Source: Litoreibacter sp.
GTDB taxonomy: Bacteria; Pseudomonadota; Alphaproteobacteria; Rhodobacterales; Rhodobacteraceae
Assembly (NCBI GenBank): GCA_013042765.1
Contig: JABDPP010000443.1
Span: forward strand, 1-9,050
Length of the DNA stretch: 9,050 nucleotides
Direction: 5' to 3'
Shown here: piece by piece, positions 1 through 6,004 of the stretch
Position numbering within the stretch: the first letter of the stretch is position 1
Layout: every line of letters begins with the position of its first letter
The notes under the pieces: generated by a model
Database searches by the model: none
What the model was told of the DNA's origin: nothing
Seen by the model: the letters and a program-made list of their open reading frames with translations, nothing else
Position numbers and translations under genes: made by a program

Positions 1-1028
1 GCGGCGCGCCGTTTCTTGCCCGGCTGGGGGCCAATGAAAGCATCTTCGGTCCCTCGCCCAAGGCCATCGCCGCCATGCAGGAAGCCGCCGCCGATGCATG
101 GATGTATGGCGATCCGGAGAACCACGATCTGCGCCAGGCACTGGCCGCCCACCACGGCGTTGCAGCCGACAATATCGTTGTGGGAGAAGGGATTGACGGC
201 CTTCTGGGCTATCTTGTGCGGCTTTTCATCGGGCCCGGCGACGCCGTGGTTACCTCCGATGGCGCCTACCCGACCTTCAACTACCACGTGGCAGGCTTCG
301 GCGGCGCGCTGCACAAGGCGCCTTACCGCGACGATCACGAGGATCCCGATGCACTGCTCGCTTTGGCGCGTGAGACCGGCGCAAAGCTGATCTACCTTGC
401 CAATCCAGATAACCCGATGGGCACATGGCACCCCGCCGCGCGGATCACGCAGATGATGGACGCCCTGCCCGAAGGCTGCGTGCTGGTGCTCGATGAGGCC
501 TATATAGACCTCGCCCCCGACGATGCCGCCCTCGCGATGGAGACCGATCGGCCCAACGTGATCCGGATGCGCACCTTCTCGAAAGGTTACGGCATGGCCG
601 GCGCGCGGGTCGGATATGCCATCGGCCCGGCGGAGCTGATCGGAGCCTTCAACAAGATCCGCAACCATTTCGGCATGTGCCGGATCAGCCAGGCGGGTGC
701 GCTCGCTGCACTGGAAGACCAGAGCTATCTCGACGCGACCCGGCGCAGGGTCGAAGAGGCCCGCGCGGCCATCGCGGAGATCGGCGCCCGGCACGGGCTG
801 ACAGCCCTGCCATCGGCCACCAACTTCGTGACGCTCGATTGCGGCCGCGACAGCACCTACGCGAAGGCGATCCTCACCAATCTCGTCAACGCGGGCGTGT
901 TCATCCGGATGCCGTTCGTGGCGCCGCAGGATCGCGCGATCCGGATCAGCTGCGGCCGGCCGGAGGATCTGGACATTCTCGCAACCGAGCTTCCCAAGGC
1001 CATCGCGGCAGCGTCGACCGTCACGTGA
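1..1028 (+). CDS. HisC-like PLP-dependent aminotransferase (5' partial)
   Basis: Fold type I (class I/II) aminotransferase of the histidinol-phosphate aminotransferase group, a cytoplasmic PLP enzyme transferring an amino group to 2-oxoglutarate. The reading frame is open from base 3, before the first in-frame ATG (75), and those upstream codons already read as family sequence (RLGANES, FGPSPKA), so the true start lies left of the window; 341 residues are visible, nearly full length for a family of about 350-370. Seen in order: YGDPENHDLR (PLP phosphate-side region), the ANPDNPMGT loop, VLDEAYID with the aspartate that pairs with the PLP ring nitrogen, RTFSKGYGMAGARVGY with the Schiff-base lysine at codon 582-584, and a C-terminal IRISCGRPEDLD with the substrate carboxylate arginine. 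No his genes are adjacent, so histidinol phosphate as substrate is unproven; an aromatic or other amino acid is possible. Family certain, substrate not. Confidence 0.9.
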   Translation, partial: GAPFLARLGANESIFGPSPKAIAAMQEAAADAWMYGDPENHDLRQALAAHHGVAADNIVVGEGIDGLLGYLVRLFIGPGDAVVTSDGAYPTFNYHVAGFGGALHKAPYRDDHEDPDALLALARETGAKLIYLANPDNPMGTWHPAARITQMMDALPEGCVLVLDEAYIDLAPDDAALAMETDRPNVIRMRTFSKGYGMAGARVGYAIGPAELIGAFNKIRNHFGMCRISQAGALAALEDQSYLDATRRRVEEARAAIAEIGARHGLTALPSATNFVTLDCGRDSTYAKAILTNLVNAGVFIRMPFVAPQDRAIRISCGRPEDLDILATELPKAIAAASTVT

Positions 1029-1044
1029 CCAGATCGTGAAAAAA

Positions 1045-1056
1045 GCCCGACCGGGC
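1045..1056 (+). terminator. Weak hairpin after the HisC-like gene
   Basis: GCCC-GACC-GGGC forms a short stem 16 bases after the aminotransferase stop, preceded by a run of six A (1039-1044). A T-rich tract (1077-1086) follows only 20 bases later, too far for a classical Rho-independent terminator. It may slow or end transcription before the small membrane protein gene, but the evidence is thin. Confidence 0.2.
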
Positions 1057-1118
1057 GGCCCCCACGAAATCGTAAGTTTTCTTTTTCGACTGGCGCGCTA
1101 GAATTTTCAGCGTCAGTG

Positions 1119-1126
1119 AAAGGAGG
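1119..1126 (+). promoter_or_regulatory. Strong Shine-Dalgarno of the small membrane protein
   Basis: The string AAAGGAGG ends eight bases before the ATG at 1135. It is the best ribosome binding site in the window and is what justifies calling the 58-codon frame that follows as a gene. Confidence 0.75.
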
Positions 1127-1134
1127 CTCGCCCC

Positions 1135-1311
1135 ATGTCACAGCGTCAGATCCGCGAGGTGGAGAATTATACCCGCCCGTTTCTTGTCTCGGCCTGCGTA
1201 CTTCTATTCATGGGACTGCTTACGCTCTGGATGACGCTCGGCTATTTCGCCGCGCTGTTCAGCGGGCTGATCGTACACATGCTGATCGGCCGCCTTCCAG
1301 ACCGGAACTAA
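1135..1311 (+). CDS. Small two-helix membrane protein, 58 residues, function unknown
   Basis: I do not recognise a family. The frame begins ATG at 1135 and stops TAA at 1309-1311. The protein starts with a polar, charged segment (MSQRQIREVENYTRP, residues 1-15), followed by a hydrophobic stretch at about 16-34 and a second at about 36-53, separated by a short turn, and ends in the basic/polar tail GRLPDRN. This suggests a helical hairpin in the inner membrane, or one long helix; there is no cleavable signal peptide pattern. The AAAGGAGG ribosome binding site and a 106-bp gap from the upstream aminotransferase argue for a real, possibly separately transcribed gene. It ends 29 bp before the convergent aminotransferase gene. 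No cysteine pair, metal motif or enzymatic residues are visible. Confidence rests on the ribosome binding site and the regular amphipathic/hydrophobic pattern, not on homology. Confidence 0.75.
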   Translation: MSQRQIREVENYTRPFLVSACVLLFMGLLTLWMTLGYFAALFSGLIVHMLIGRLPDRN

Positions 1312-1340
1312 ATCGCCTCTAACATTTTGAACTCAAATCG

Positions 1341-2549
1341 TTATGCAGTTTTATGCGCCGCGCAGACCGCCGCGGCACTGGCCAGCGCGCCACCGCCATG
1401 CGCAATACCCAGCGCAGTCAGTCCGGCTTCGATACTGCCCAGCGTGCCCATCATCATATGGGTGTTCAGATGCCCCATATGCCCGATGCGGAAAAACCCG
1501 TGCCACGCCGGATCGTCGGAATCCGTCATGCCCAAGCCGATCCCGAGCGTCAGGCCGGCATTCTCGGTCAGCCACTCGCGCAGCTCGGTGCCATGGGGCG
1601 CGCCGATCCGCGCGGAGGTGACCGCGTGGCTGCGTTGCGCGGGATCAGCGATATTGAGCTCCAGCGGGCCCTCGGCGCCCCATGCCCCCATCGCGGCCCA
1701 GACCGCCTTGGCAAGGGTCTCGTGACGGGCCCAGACGGCCTCGATCCCTTCCTCATGCACGATCATATCAAGCGCGGTGCGCAGCCCGTAGATGTGATGG
1801 GTCGGCGCGGTGCCGCAGAAATACTGGTAATACATGTCCGGCTCGGTGCGGGGCCGCCAGTCCCAGTAGGACGAGACGAACTCCACTCCCGCGCGCACCG
1901 CATCCGCCTTCTCGTTATAGAAGACGAAGGCCATGCCCGGAGGGGTCATAAGACCTTTCTGGGAGCCCGCGACCATCACATCGACGCCCCACTCATCCAT
2001 CTCCAGCCGGTCGCAGGCCAGACAGGCGATGCAATCGGCCATCAAAAGCGCGGGATGTCCGGCCGCGTCGAGCGCGCCTCGGATCGCCACGAGATCGGTC
2101 TTCGCGCTGGACGACGTATCGACCTGAACCACCAGAACCGCCTTGATCCGGTGCTCCTTATCCGCCGCCAGCACCTCGCGCACCTGCTGGGGATCAGCCG
2201 CATCGCGCTTGCCGAAATCGAGGATTTCCACCTCGGCGCCCAGCGCCTGCGCCATCTCTGCCCAGCCATGGCCGAACCGCCCGCTGGCCAGCGCCAGAAC
2301 CTTGTCGCCGCGGTTGACCACATTGGCCAAAGAGGCCTCCCAGGCGGCGTGGCCATTACCGATATACATGGCCACCTTGCCCTCGGTGCGCGCGACCGCC
2401 TTGAGATCAGGCACCAGCGAATGTGTCAGGTCGATCAGCTCGCCGGTATAGATGTTGGGCGCGGGCCGGTGCATGGCCTGCAAGACCCGTTCGGGCATCA
2501 CTGAGGGGCCGGGAATGGCAAGGGTCTGACGGCCATGGGCAAGAGACAT
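1341..2549 (-). CDS. Class V PLP aminotransferase, serine/alanine-glyoxylate type
   Basis: Fold type I, class V aminotransferase, 402 residues, the usual length of the serine-/alanine-/aspartate-glyoxylate aminotransferase group, which converts glyoxylate to glycine with an amino acid donor. I start it at 2549 (MSLAHGRQTLAIPGPS) because AGGAAGG lies about nine bases upstream and family members begin just before the PGP motif; the frame remains open upstream to 2609 but that adds 20 non-family residues. Seen: IPGPSVMP (12-19), GNGHAAWEA near 64-72 (PLP phosphate region), the aspartate D172 for the PLP ring, AGSQKGLMTPPG with Schiff-base lysine K198, and FFRIGHMG (352-359) with the substrate carboxylate arginine. 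Odd: D172 is followed by three cysteines at 173, 176 and 179, and the usual HNETSTG-like loop reads QVDTSSSAKTD. The donor amino acid cannot be told from sequence; BhcA-like aspartate use is possible but no bhc genes are nearby. Confidence 0.9.
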   Translation of the reverse strand: MSLAHGRQTLAIPGPSVMPERVLQAMHRPAPNIYTGELIDLTHSLVPDLKAVARTEGKVAMYIGNGHAAWEASLANVVNRGDKVLALASGRFGHGWAEMAQALGAEVEILDFGKRDAADPQQVREVLAADKEHRIKAVLVVQVDTSSSAKTDLVAIRGALDAAGHPALLMADCIACLACDRLEMDEWGVDVMVAGSQKGLMTPPGMAFVFYNEKADAVRAGVEFVSSYWDWRPRTEPDMYYQYFCGTAPTHHIYGLRTALDMIVHEEGIEAVWARHETLAKAVWAAMGAWGAEGPLELNIADPAQRSHAVTSARIGAPHGTELREWLTENAGLTLGIGLGMTDSDDPAWHGFFRIGHMGHLNTHMMMGTLGSIEAGLTALGIAHGGGALASAAAVCAAHKTA

Positions 2550-2580
2550 GAAGAGTACCTTCCTGTTGCGAACTTCTTTC

Positions 2581-2609
2581 GGGTTAGGACGCCGCGAAAG
2601 CGCGGTCAA
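2581..2609 (-). promoter_or_regulatory. Candidate promoter and small hairpin ahead of the class V aminotransferase
   Basis: On the minus strand TTGACC (2609-2604) matches the -35 consensus at five of six bases. A 17-base spacer leads to TAACCC (2586-2581), a poor -10. The spacer contains a perfect 5-bp stem, CCGCG-CTTT-CGCGG (2605-2592). It lies between the glycosyltransferase stop and the aminotransferase start, so it could be a promoter element, an operator or a weak terminator for the upstream gene. There is no U tract. Confidence 0.25.
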
Positions 2610-2621
2610 TCACTTGAAAGA

Positions 2622-3308
2622 TCAAGATTTGTGATAGGCTTGCGCAAGATCGCGTGGGTCGGCCCCGCAAAGGTAGCGCAGCAGCAGCCACAGGTTGCGC
2701 GCGCCGCGCCTCAGCCAGCCGCCGGCAATGTAGCGCTCGGCGCTGGTCTCGACGCAATCCGACAGGATCCTCAGCCTGCCGCGCAGCGCGAGGGCCATGG
2801 CCACATCCTCCATCAGCGGCTGTTCGGAAAAGCCGCCGATCGCCCCGTAAAGTTCGGCCGGAATCAGCAGGCCCTGATCGCCGTAAGGCAACCCGAAAAA
2901 GCGGCTCCGCAGGTTGGCCCAGCCTGCCACCAGCCGCGGAAAGACACCCGTGGCGCGGAATTTCAGGCGAAACGCTGCGGCCTGCGCGGAATGCCGGTCG
3001 GCATGAACCGCGAGCGCGCCAACCCAATTGGGCGGCAGATGCGTATCAGCATGCACAAACAGCAGCCAGTCGGACTTCGCCACGGCAGCCCCGCGGCGCA
3101 ATTGCCCGCCGCGACCGGCCTGCCCGCGCAGGATCACGGCGCCGGCGTCATCGGCAATCTGAAGCGTCGCGTCGGAACTGCCGCCATCGCTGACGATCAG
3201 CTCCCGGATCACGCCCGCCGCCAGTCCCGGCAGCAGGGAATCGAGCGTTTCCGGCAGCGCGTCAGCCGCGTCGAGCGTGGGAATGATGATCGAGAGACGT
3301 AATGACAT
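2622..3308 (-). CDS. Family 2 glycosyltransferase (TIGR04283 'arsenosugar' type)
   Basis: GT-A fold glycosyltransferase of 228 residues, about the full length of the short bacterial TIGR04283-type proteins named for arsenosugar biosynthesis loci. Seen: the N-terminal strand LSIIIPTLDAADALPETL (5-22), VSDGGSSDAT (39-48, nucleotide-sugar binding), GRGGQLRRGA (66-74), FVHADTHLP (84-92) with the aspartate that corresponds to the DxD metal site, FGLPYGDQGLLIP (138-150) and PLMEDVAMALAL (164-175), whose MED is the likely acceptor/base region. No signal peptide; probably cytoplasmic or membrane-associated. The start at 3308 places the first strand immediately after MSLR, as expected, although no clear Shine-Dalgarno precedes it. 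It runs in the same direction as the class V aminotransferase with a 72-bp gap. No arsenic genes, nor the usual companion TIGR04282-type protein, lie within view, so its sugar donor and acceptor are unknown. Confidence 0.85.
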   Translation of the reverse strand: MSLRLSIIIPTLDAADALPETLDSLLPGLAAGVIRELIVSDGGSSDATLQIADDAGAVILRGQAGRGGQLRRGAAVAKSDWLLFVHADTHLPPNWVGALAVHADRHSAQAAAFRLKFRATGVFPRLVAGWANLRSRFFGLPYGDQGLLIPAELYGAIGGFSEQPLMEDVAMALALRGRLRILSDCVETSAERYIAGGWLRRGARNLWLLLRYLCGADPRDLAQAYHKS

Positions 3309-3385
3309 CAGGGAATGGCGTCTGGGCCTGTTCAGCAGGTTTGGAATCCTTATATGACAGTTGGATAAACGACGGGAGAGGGCAA

Positions 3386-4144
3386 ATGAGCGGCGAAACA
3401 GCGCGCGACCGGACGGTATTCGCGATTACCGGCAACGACCGGGTGCATTTTCTGCAAGGTCTGGTCAGCAACGAGCTGCCCGAACCGGGTGCCGGGCTGG
3501 TTTACGCGGCCCTTCTGACCCCGCAGGGCAAATATCTGGCCGATTTCTTCCTGCTGGCGGAAGACGACCGGATCCTGCTCGACGTGGCAAGCTCTCTGGC
3601 CAGCGGGCTGTCAAAGCGGCTCTCGATGTACAAGTTGCGCGCCGATGTGACGATTACGCCGACCGATCTGGCGGTCCATCGCGGTCTGGCAACGCCCCCC
3701 GCGGGCGCTTTCGCGGATCCGCGTCATCCCGAACTGGGCTGGCGGCTCTACGGCGATGCGGCGGGCAACAGCGCCGAAATCGACTGGGACGCGATCCGGG
3801 TCGCCCATTGCATCCCCGAGACCGGCATCGAGCTTCTGCCCAACGAGACCTTTATCCTCGAAGCGAATTTCGAGGCGCTGCACGGCGTTGATTTCCGCAA
3901 GGGCTGCTATGTCGGTCAGGAGGTCACGGCGCGGATGAAACACAAAACCGAACTTCGCAAGGGATTTGCAACAGTGGCGGTCTCCGGCGCGGCCGAGCCC
4001 GGCACGCCGATCACCCGCGACGGTAAAGCCGTGGGCACGCTGTTCACGCGCTCCGGCGACGCGGCCATTGCCTATCTGCGCTTTGACCGCGCGGGGGAGA
4101 ACATGGTGGCCGGGGACGCCGAGGTCACGCTGGCGGCGACCTGA
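3386..4144 (+). CDS. ygfZ: Folate-binding protein YgfZ (Fe-S / tRNA modification factor)
   Basis: Cytoplasmic folate-binding protein related to the aminomethyltransferase GcvT; the family supports assembly or repair of certain Fe-S enzymes, including the tRNA thiomethylase MiaB. The decisive mark is KGCYVGQE at residues 172-179, the YgfZ signature with its conserved cysteine (C174). Also seen: the N-terminal FAITGNDRVHFLQGLVSNE (12-30), LTPQGKYLADFFL (44-56) and a C-terminal barrel segment from about 190. Length is 252 residues, typical of alphaproteobacterial members. I chose ATG 3386 because GGGAGAGGG lies just upstream and family members begin a few residues before the first strand; the frame is open back to 3302 but would then overlap the divergent glycosyltransferase. 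It ends 9 bp from the convergent suhB-like gene. It stands alone, not in a folate operon. Confidence 0.93.
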   Translation: MSGETARDRTVFAITGNDRVHFLQGLVSNELPEPGAGLVYAALLTPQGKYLADFFLLAEDDRILLDVASSLASGLSKRLSMYKLRADVTITPTDLAVHRGLATPPAGAFADPRHPELGWRLYGDAAGNSAEIDWDAIRVAHCIPETGIELLPNETFILEANFEALHGVDFRKGCYVGQEVTARMKHKTELRKGFATVAVSGAAEPGTPITRDGKAVGTLFTRSGDAAIAYLRFDRAGENMVAGDAEVTLAAT

Positions 4145-4153
4145 GCCAGACGC

Positions 4154-4945
4154 TTACTCGCTCTCGCGCAGCGCCTTGGCGAACTGGTCGAAAATCTCGG
4201 GGTTGGCCGCGATAAGTTGACCGGATTCCAGCAGGTTCTGACCGTCGCGGATCGGCTCCACGAAACCACCGGCCTCGCGCACCAGTAGCACGCCGCCCGC
4301 GATGTCCCAGATGTTGAGCCCGCGCTCCCAGTAGCCATCGTAACGGCCCGCCGCGACATAGGCGAGGTCGAGCGCTGCAGCACCCCAGCGCCGCACGCCC
4401 GCACATTGCGGCATCAGGTTGGCCAGATCCTTTAGCGTGGCAGGCAGGTATTTGCCCCCCGCAAAAGGCACGCCGGTGGCAAAAACCGACTCGATCATGC
4501 GGTTGCGGCCCGAAACCCGGAGCCGCTGATCATTCATCCACGCACCCTGCCCCTTCTCGGCAAAGAACATCTCGTCCTTTGCAGGGTCATAGACCACACT
4601 GGCGACGATCTCGCCCTTGTGCTCCAGTGCTATCGAGACCGCCCAATGCGGCATGCCGTGCAGGAAATTGGTGGTGCCATCGAGCGGGTCGACGATCCAG
4701 CGGCGTGTCGGATCTTCGCCATCGATCTCGTCACTTTCCTCGGCCATCCAGCCATAGTTGGCGCGCGCGCCCAGAAGCTCTTCCTTCAGGATCTCCTCAG
4801 CGGCGAGATCGGCCTTGCTGACGAAATCGCCCGGACCCTTCATGGAGACCTGCAGGTTCTCCACCTCGCGGAAATCCTTGGCCAGCGAGCGGCCGGCGCT
4901 GCGGGCGGCCTTGATCATGATGTTGAGATTTGCGCTGCCTTGCAT
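4154..4945 (-). CDS. suhB: Inositol monophosphatase family protein (SuhB-like)
   Basis: Mg2+-dependent phosphatase of the inositol monophosphatase superfamily, 263 residues, closely resembling E. coli SuhB in layout. Metal-binding motifs are all present: GWMAEESDE (65-73) with the glutamate pair E69/E70, WIVDPLDGTTNF (83-94) with D86 and D89, and NIWDIAGG (211-218) with D214; the usual WDxAAG reads WDIAGG here, a mild change. KGPGDFVSKAD (36-46) is the early family motif. Known substrates of relatives are myo-inositol-1-phosphate and related sugar phosphates; SuhB also has a role in rRNA transcription complexes in E. coli, which cannot be inferred from this sequence. Start 4945 is supported by CGGAG about 8 bases upstream. 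The reading frame stays open far upstream to 5818, but that part is only the antisense of the transporter. A TATATG -10-like box (4980-4975) lies upstream. Confidence 0.92.
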   Translation of the reverse strand: MQGSANLNIMIKAARSAGRSLAKDFREVENLQVSMKGPGDFVSKADLAAEEILKEELLGARANYGWMAEESDEIDGEDPTRRWIVDPLDGTTNFLHGMPHWAVSIALEHKGEIVASVVYDPAKDEMFFAEKGQGAWMNDQRLRVSGRNRMIESVFATGVPFAGGKYLPATLKDLANLMPQCAGVRRWGAAALDLAYVAAGRYDGYWERGLNIWDIAGGVLLVREAGGFVEPIRDGQNLLESGQLIAANPEIFDQFAKALRESE

Positions 4946-4974
4946 ATCGGGCTCCGTTGGTCGCTCAGGCTGCG

Positions 4975-4998
4975 CATATAGCGGGGCTTGGCGCCAAG
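4975..4998 (-). promoter_or_regulatory. Candidate suhB promoter with 12-bp palindrome in the spacer
   Basis: On the minus strand TATATG (4980-4975) is a reasonable -10 box about 30 bases from the suhB start. Directly upstream, where a -10/-35 spacer would lie, is the perfect palindrome CTTGGCGCCAAG (4987-4998). No good -35 is visible at 16-18 bases. The arrangement would suit a dimeric repressor or activator site, which is inference. Confidence 0.35.
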
Positions 4999-5018
4999 GG
5001 GAAGGGCCAACACGCATC

Positions 5019-5040
5019 GCCGGCAATCGCGATTGCCAGC
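5019..5040. promoter_or_regulatory. Perfect 16-bp palindrome in the suhB/transporter gap
   Basis: GGCAATCGCGATTGCC (5022-5037) is self-complementary over all 16 bases, and the dyad continues for two more pairs on each side (5019-5020 with 5039-5040) after one mismatch. A dimeric DNA-binding protein site is the natural reading for a divergent gap; no regulator gene adjoins it. Confidence 0.45.
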
Positions 5041-5062
5041 ACGCGGTCGCGCGACTAGCGTG
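5040..5062 (+). promoter_or_regulatory. Nested hairpin just before the transporter start codon
   Basis: CACGC (5040-5044) pairs with GCGTG (5058-5062), and inside it lies the perfect palindrome GTCGCGCGAC (5046-5055). In RNA this would fold into a stable, slightly bulged stem ending seven bases before the ATG at 5069, covering the place where a Shine-Dalgarno should be. No strong Shine-Dalgarno is visible here, so translation may be weak or conditional. Confidence 0.35.
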
Positions 5063-5068
5063 GCGGCC

Positions 5069-5977
5069 ATGACCGGTGACAGGCCCGTGTTGGGCATCCT
5101 CTTCATGCTGGGCTTCTGCGTGCTGGCGCCGCTGGGCGATGCGCTGGCGAAATTGCTGGGCGAAACGATCCCGCTGGGCCAGCTTCTGCTGACCCGGTTC
5201 GGCATACAGGCGGCCCTCCTGGTGCCTTTGGCCCTGCTGACCGCGCGGGCACTCCGGATGTCGGGGCGGGTGCTGCGCCTGACGCTTCTGCGCACCGCGC
5301 TTCATATCGTGGGGATCGGGGCGATGTTCACCTCGCTGCGCTTCCTGCCGCTGGCCGATGCGATCGCCATCGCCTTTGTCATGCCCTTCATCATGCTGCT
5401 TCTGGGCCGCTACGTGCTGGGCGAGGAGATCGGCGCACGGCGGCTCGGGGCCTGCTGCGTGGGCTTTCTCGGCACGCTTCTGGTCATTCAGCCGAGCTTT
5501 GCCGCAGTCGGGCCGCCCGCGCTCTTGCCGCTTCTCGTGGCGGTGGTCTTCGCGCTTTTCATGCTGGTGACACGCCAGGTCGCCAAGGAGGTCGACCCGG
5601 TCAGCCTGCAGGCGGTCAGCGGTGTCTTTGCCACGATTTTCCTTGGCGCGGTGGTGCTGCTGCCCGCTGGCCCCACCCTGCCGATGCTGGATCTGGTTCT
5701 GCCCGCGGGCATGGAGTGGGTCCTGCTGATGGCCATCGGCGGGATCGGAACCGGCGCGCATCTGCTGATGACTTGGTCGCTGCGCTACGCACCCTCGGCC
5801 ACGCTGGCGCCGATGCAATATCTCGAAATTCCGGTCGCCACGGTCATCGGCTACCTCGTGTTCCGCGACTGGCCCAATGACCTCGCGATGCTGGGAATTG
5901 CGATCACCGTCGGTGCGGGGCTCTACATCGTCTACCGCGAGCAGCAGAATGCCCGTCTGATCCCGCCGGAAACCTGA
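5069..5977 (+). CDS. EamA/DMT-superfamily transporter
   Basis: Inner-membrane protein of 302 residues with about ten hydrophobic helices, arranged as two EamA repeats (roughly residues 6-142 and 152-288), the standard drug/metabolite transporter layout. Family marks include APLGDALAKLL (20-30) in helix 1, TRFGIQAALLVPLALL (42-57) in helix 2, TSLRFLPLADAIAIAFVMPF (88-107) at helices 3-4, and in the second repeat SLRYAPSATLAPMQYLEIPVA (237-257), the equivalent of helix 8-9. The short cytoplasmic tail ends RLIPPET. Members export metabolites such as amino acids or move small organic compounds; the substrate here cannot be predicted. I start at ATG 5069, right before the first helix; the frame is open from 4988 but the added residues are arginine-rich and lie in the palindromic intergenic region. 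It diverges from suhB across 123 bp and converges on metR 19 bp away. Confidence 0.9.
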   Translation: MTGDRPVLGILFMLGFCVLAPLGDALAKLLGETIPLGQLLLTRFGIQAALLVPLALLTARALRMSGRVLRLTLLRTALHIVGIGAMFTSLRFLPLADAIAIAFVMPFIMLLLGRYVLGEEIGARRLGACCVGFLGTLLVIQPSFAAVGPPALLPLLVAVVFALFMLVTRQVAKEVDPVSLQAVSGVFATIFLGAVVLLPAGPTLPMLDLVLPAGMEWVLLMAIGGIGTGAHLLMTWSLRYAPSATLAPMQYLEIPVATVIGYLVFRDWPNDLAMLGIAITVGAGLYIVYREQQNARLIPPET

Positions 5978-6004
5978 GGCACCGAAACAGGCCCTCTCAG
6001 GCCT
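5973..6004. terminator. Inverted repeat spanning two facing stop codons
   Basis: CCTGAG (5973-5978) and CTCAGG (5996-6001) are perfect inverted copies and contain the TGA stops of the transporter and of metR respectively. A second alternative stem, AGGCC (5989-5993) with GGCCT (6000-6004), overlaps it. The symmetry would allow one hairpin to act on both transcripts, but there is no U tract on either side. Confidence 0.3.

Noticed and set aside
1076..1104. Possible promoter for the small membrane protein using TAGAAT (1099-1104)
   Set aside because: The -10-like box is good but the hexamer 17 bases upstream is GTTTTC, and TTCGAC (1085-1090) is only 8 bases away, so no acceptable pair exists.
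1324..1337. Small TTTGA/TCAAA inverted repeat in the convergent gap
   Set aside because: The loop would be two bases and the stem is AT-only; too weak for a terminator.
1353..2504. Long open frame of 383 codons on the + strand opposite the class V aminotransferase
   Set aside because: It is exactly antisense to a gene with clear family motifs, its product is rich in Arg/His/Gly low-information sequence, and long antisense frames are common in GC-rich codon usage.
2535..3302. 255-codon + strand frame opposite the glycosyltransferase
   Set aside because: Antisense shadow of a recognised GT2 gene; composition is Arg/Gln/Pro-rich and no family motif is visible.
3328..3356. Possible ygfZ promoter (TGTTCA with TATATG)
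   Set aside because: The -10-like TATATG is plausible but the -35 matches the consensus at only about three positions; not strong enough to list as a feature.
3302..3385. Upstream in-frame start for ygfZ at 3302
   Set aside because: It would overlap the divergent glycosyltransferase start, adds residues not seen in the family and lacks a ribosome binding site, whereas 3386 has one.
4946..5818. N-terminal extension of the suhB frame by about 290 codons
   Set aside because: The extension is antisense to the EamA transporter, is dominated by Gln/Arg/His-rich sequence with no domain, and suhB has a good start with ribosome binding site at 4945.
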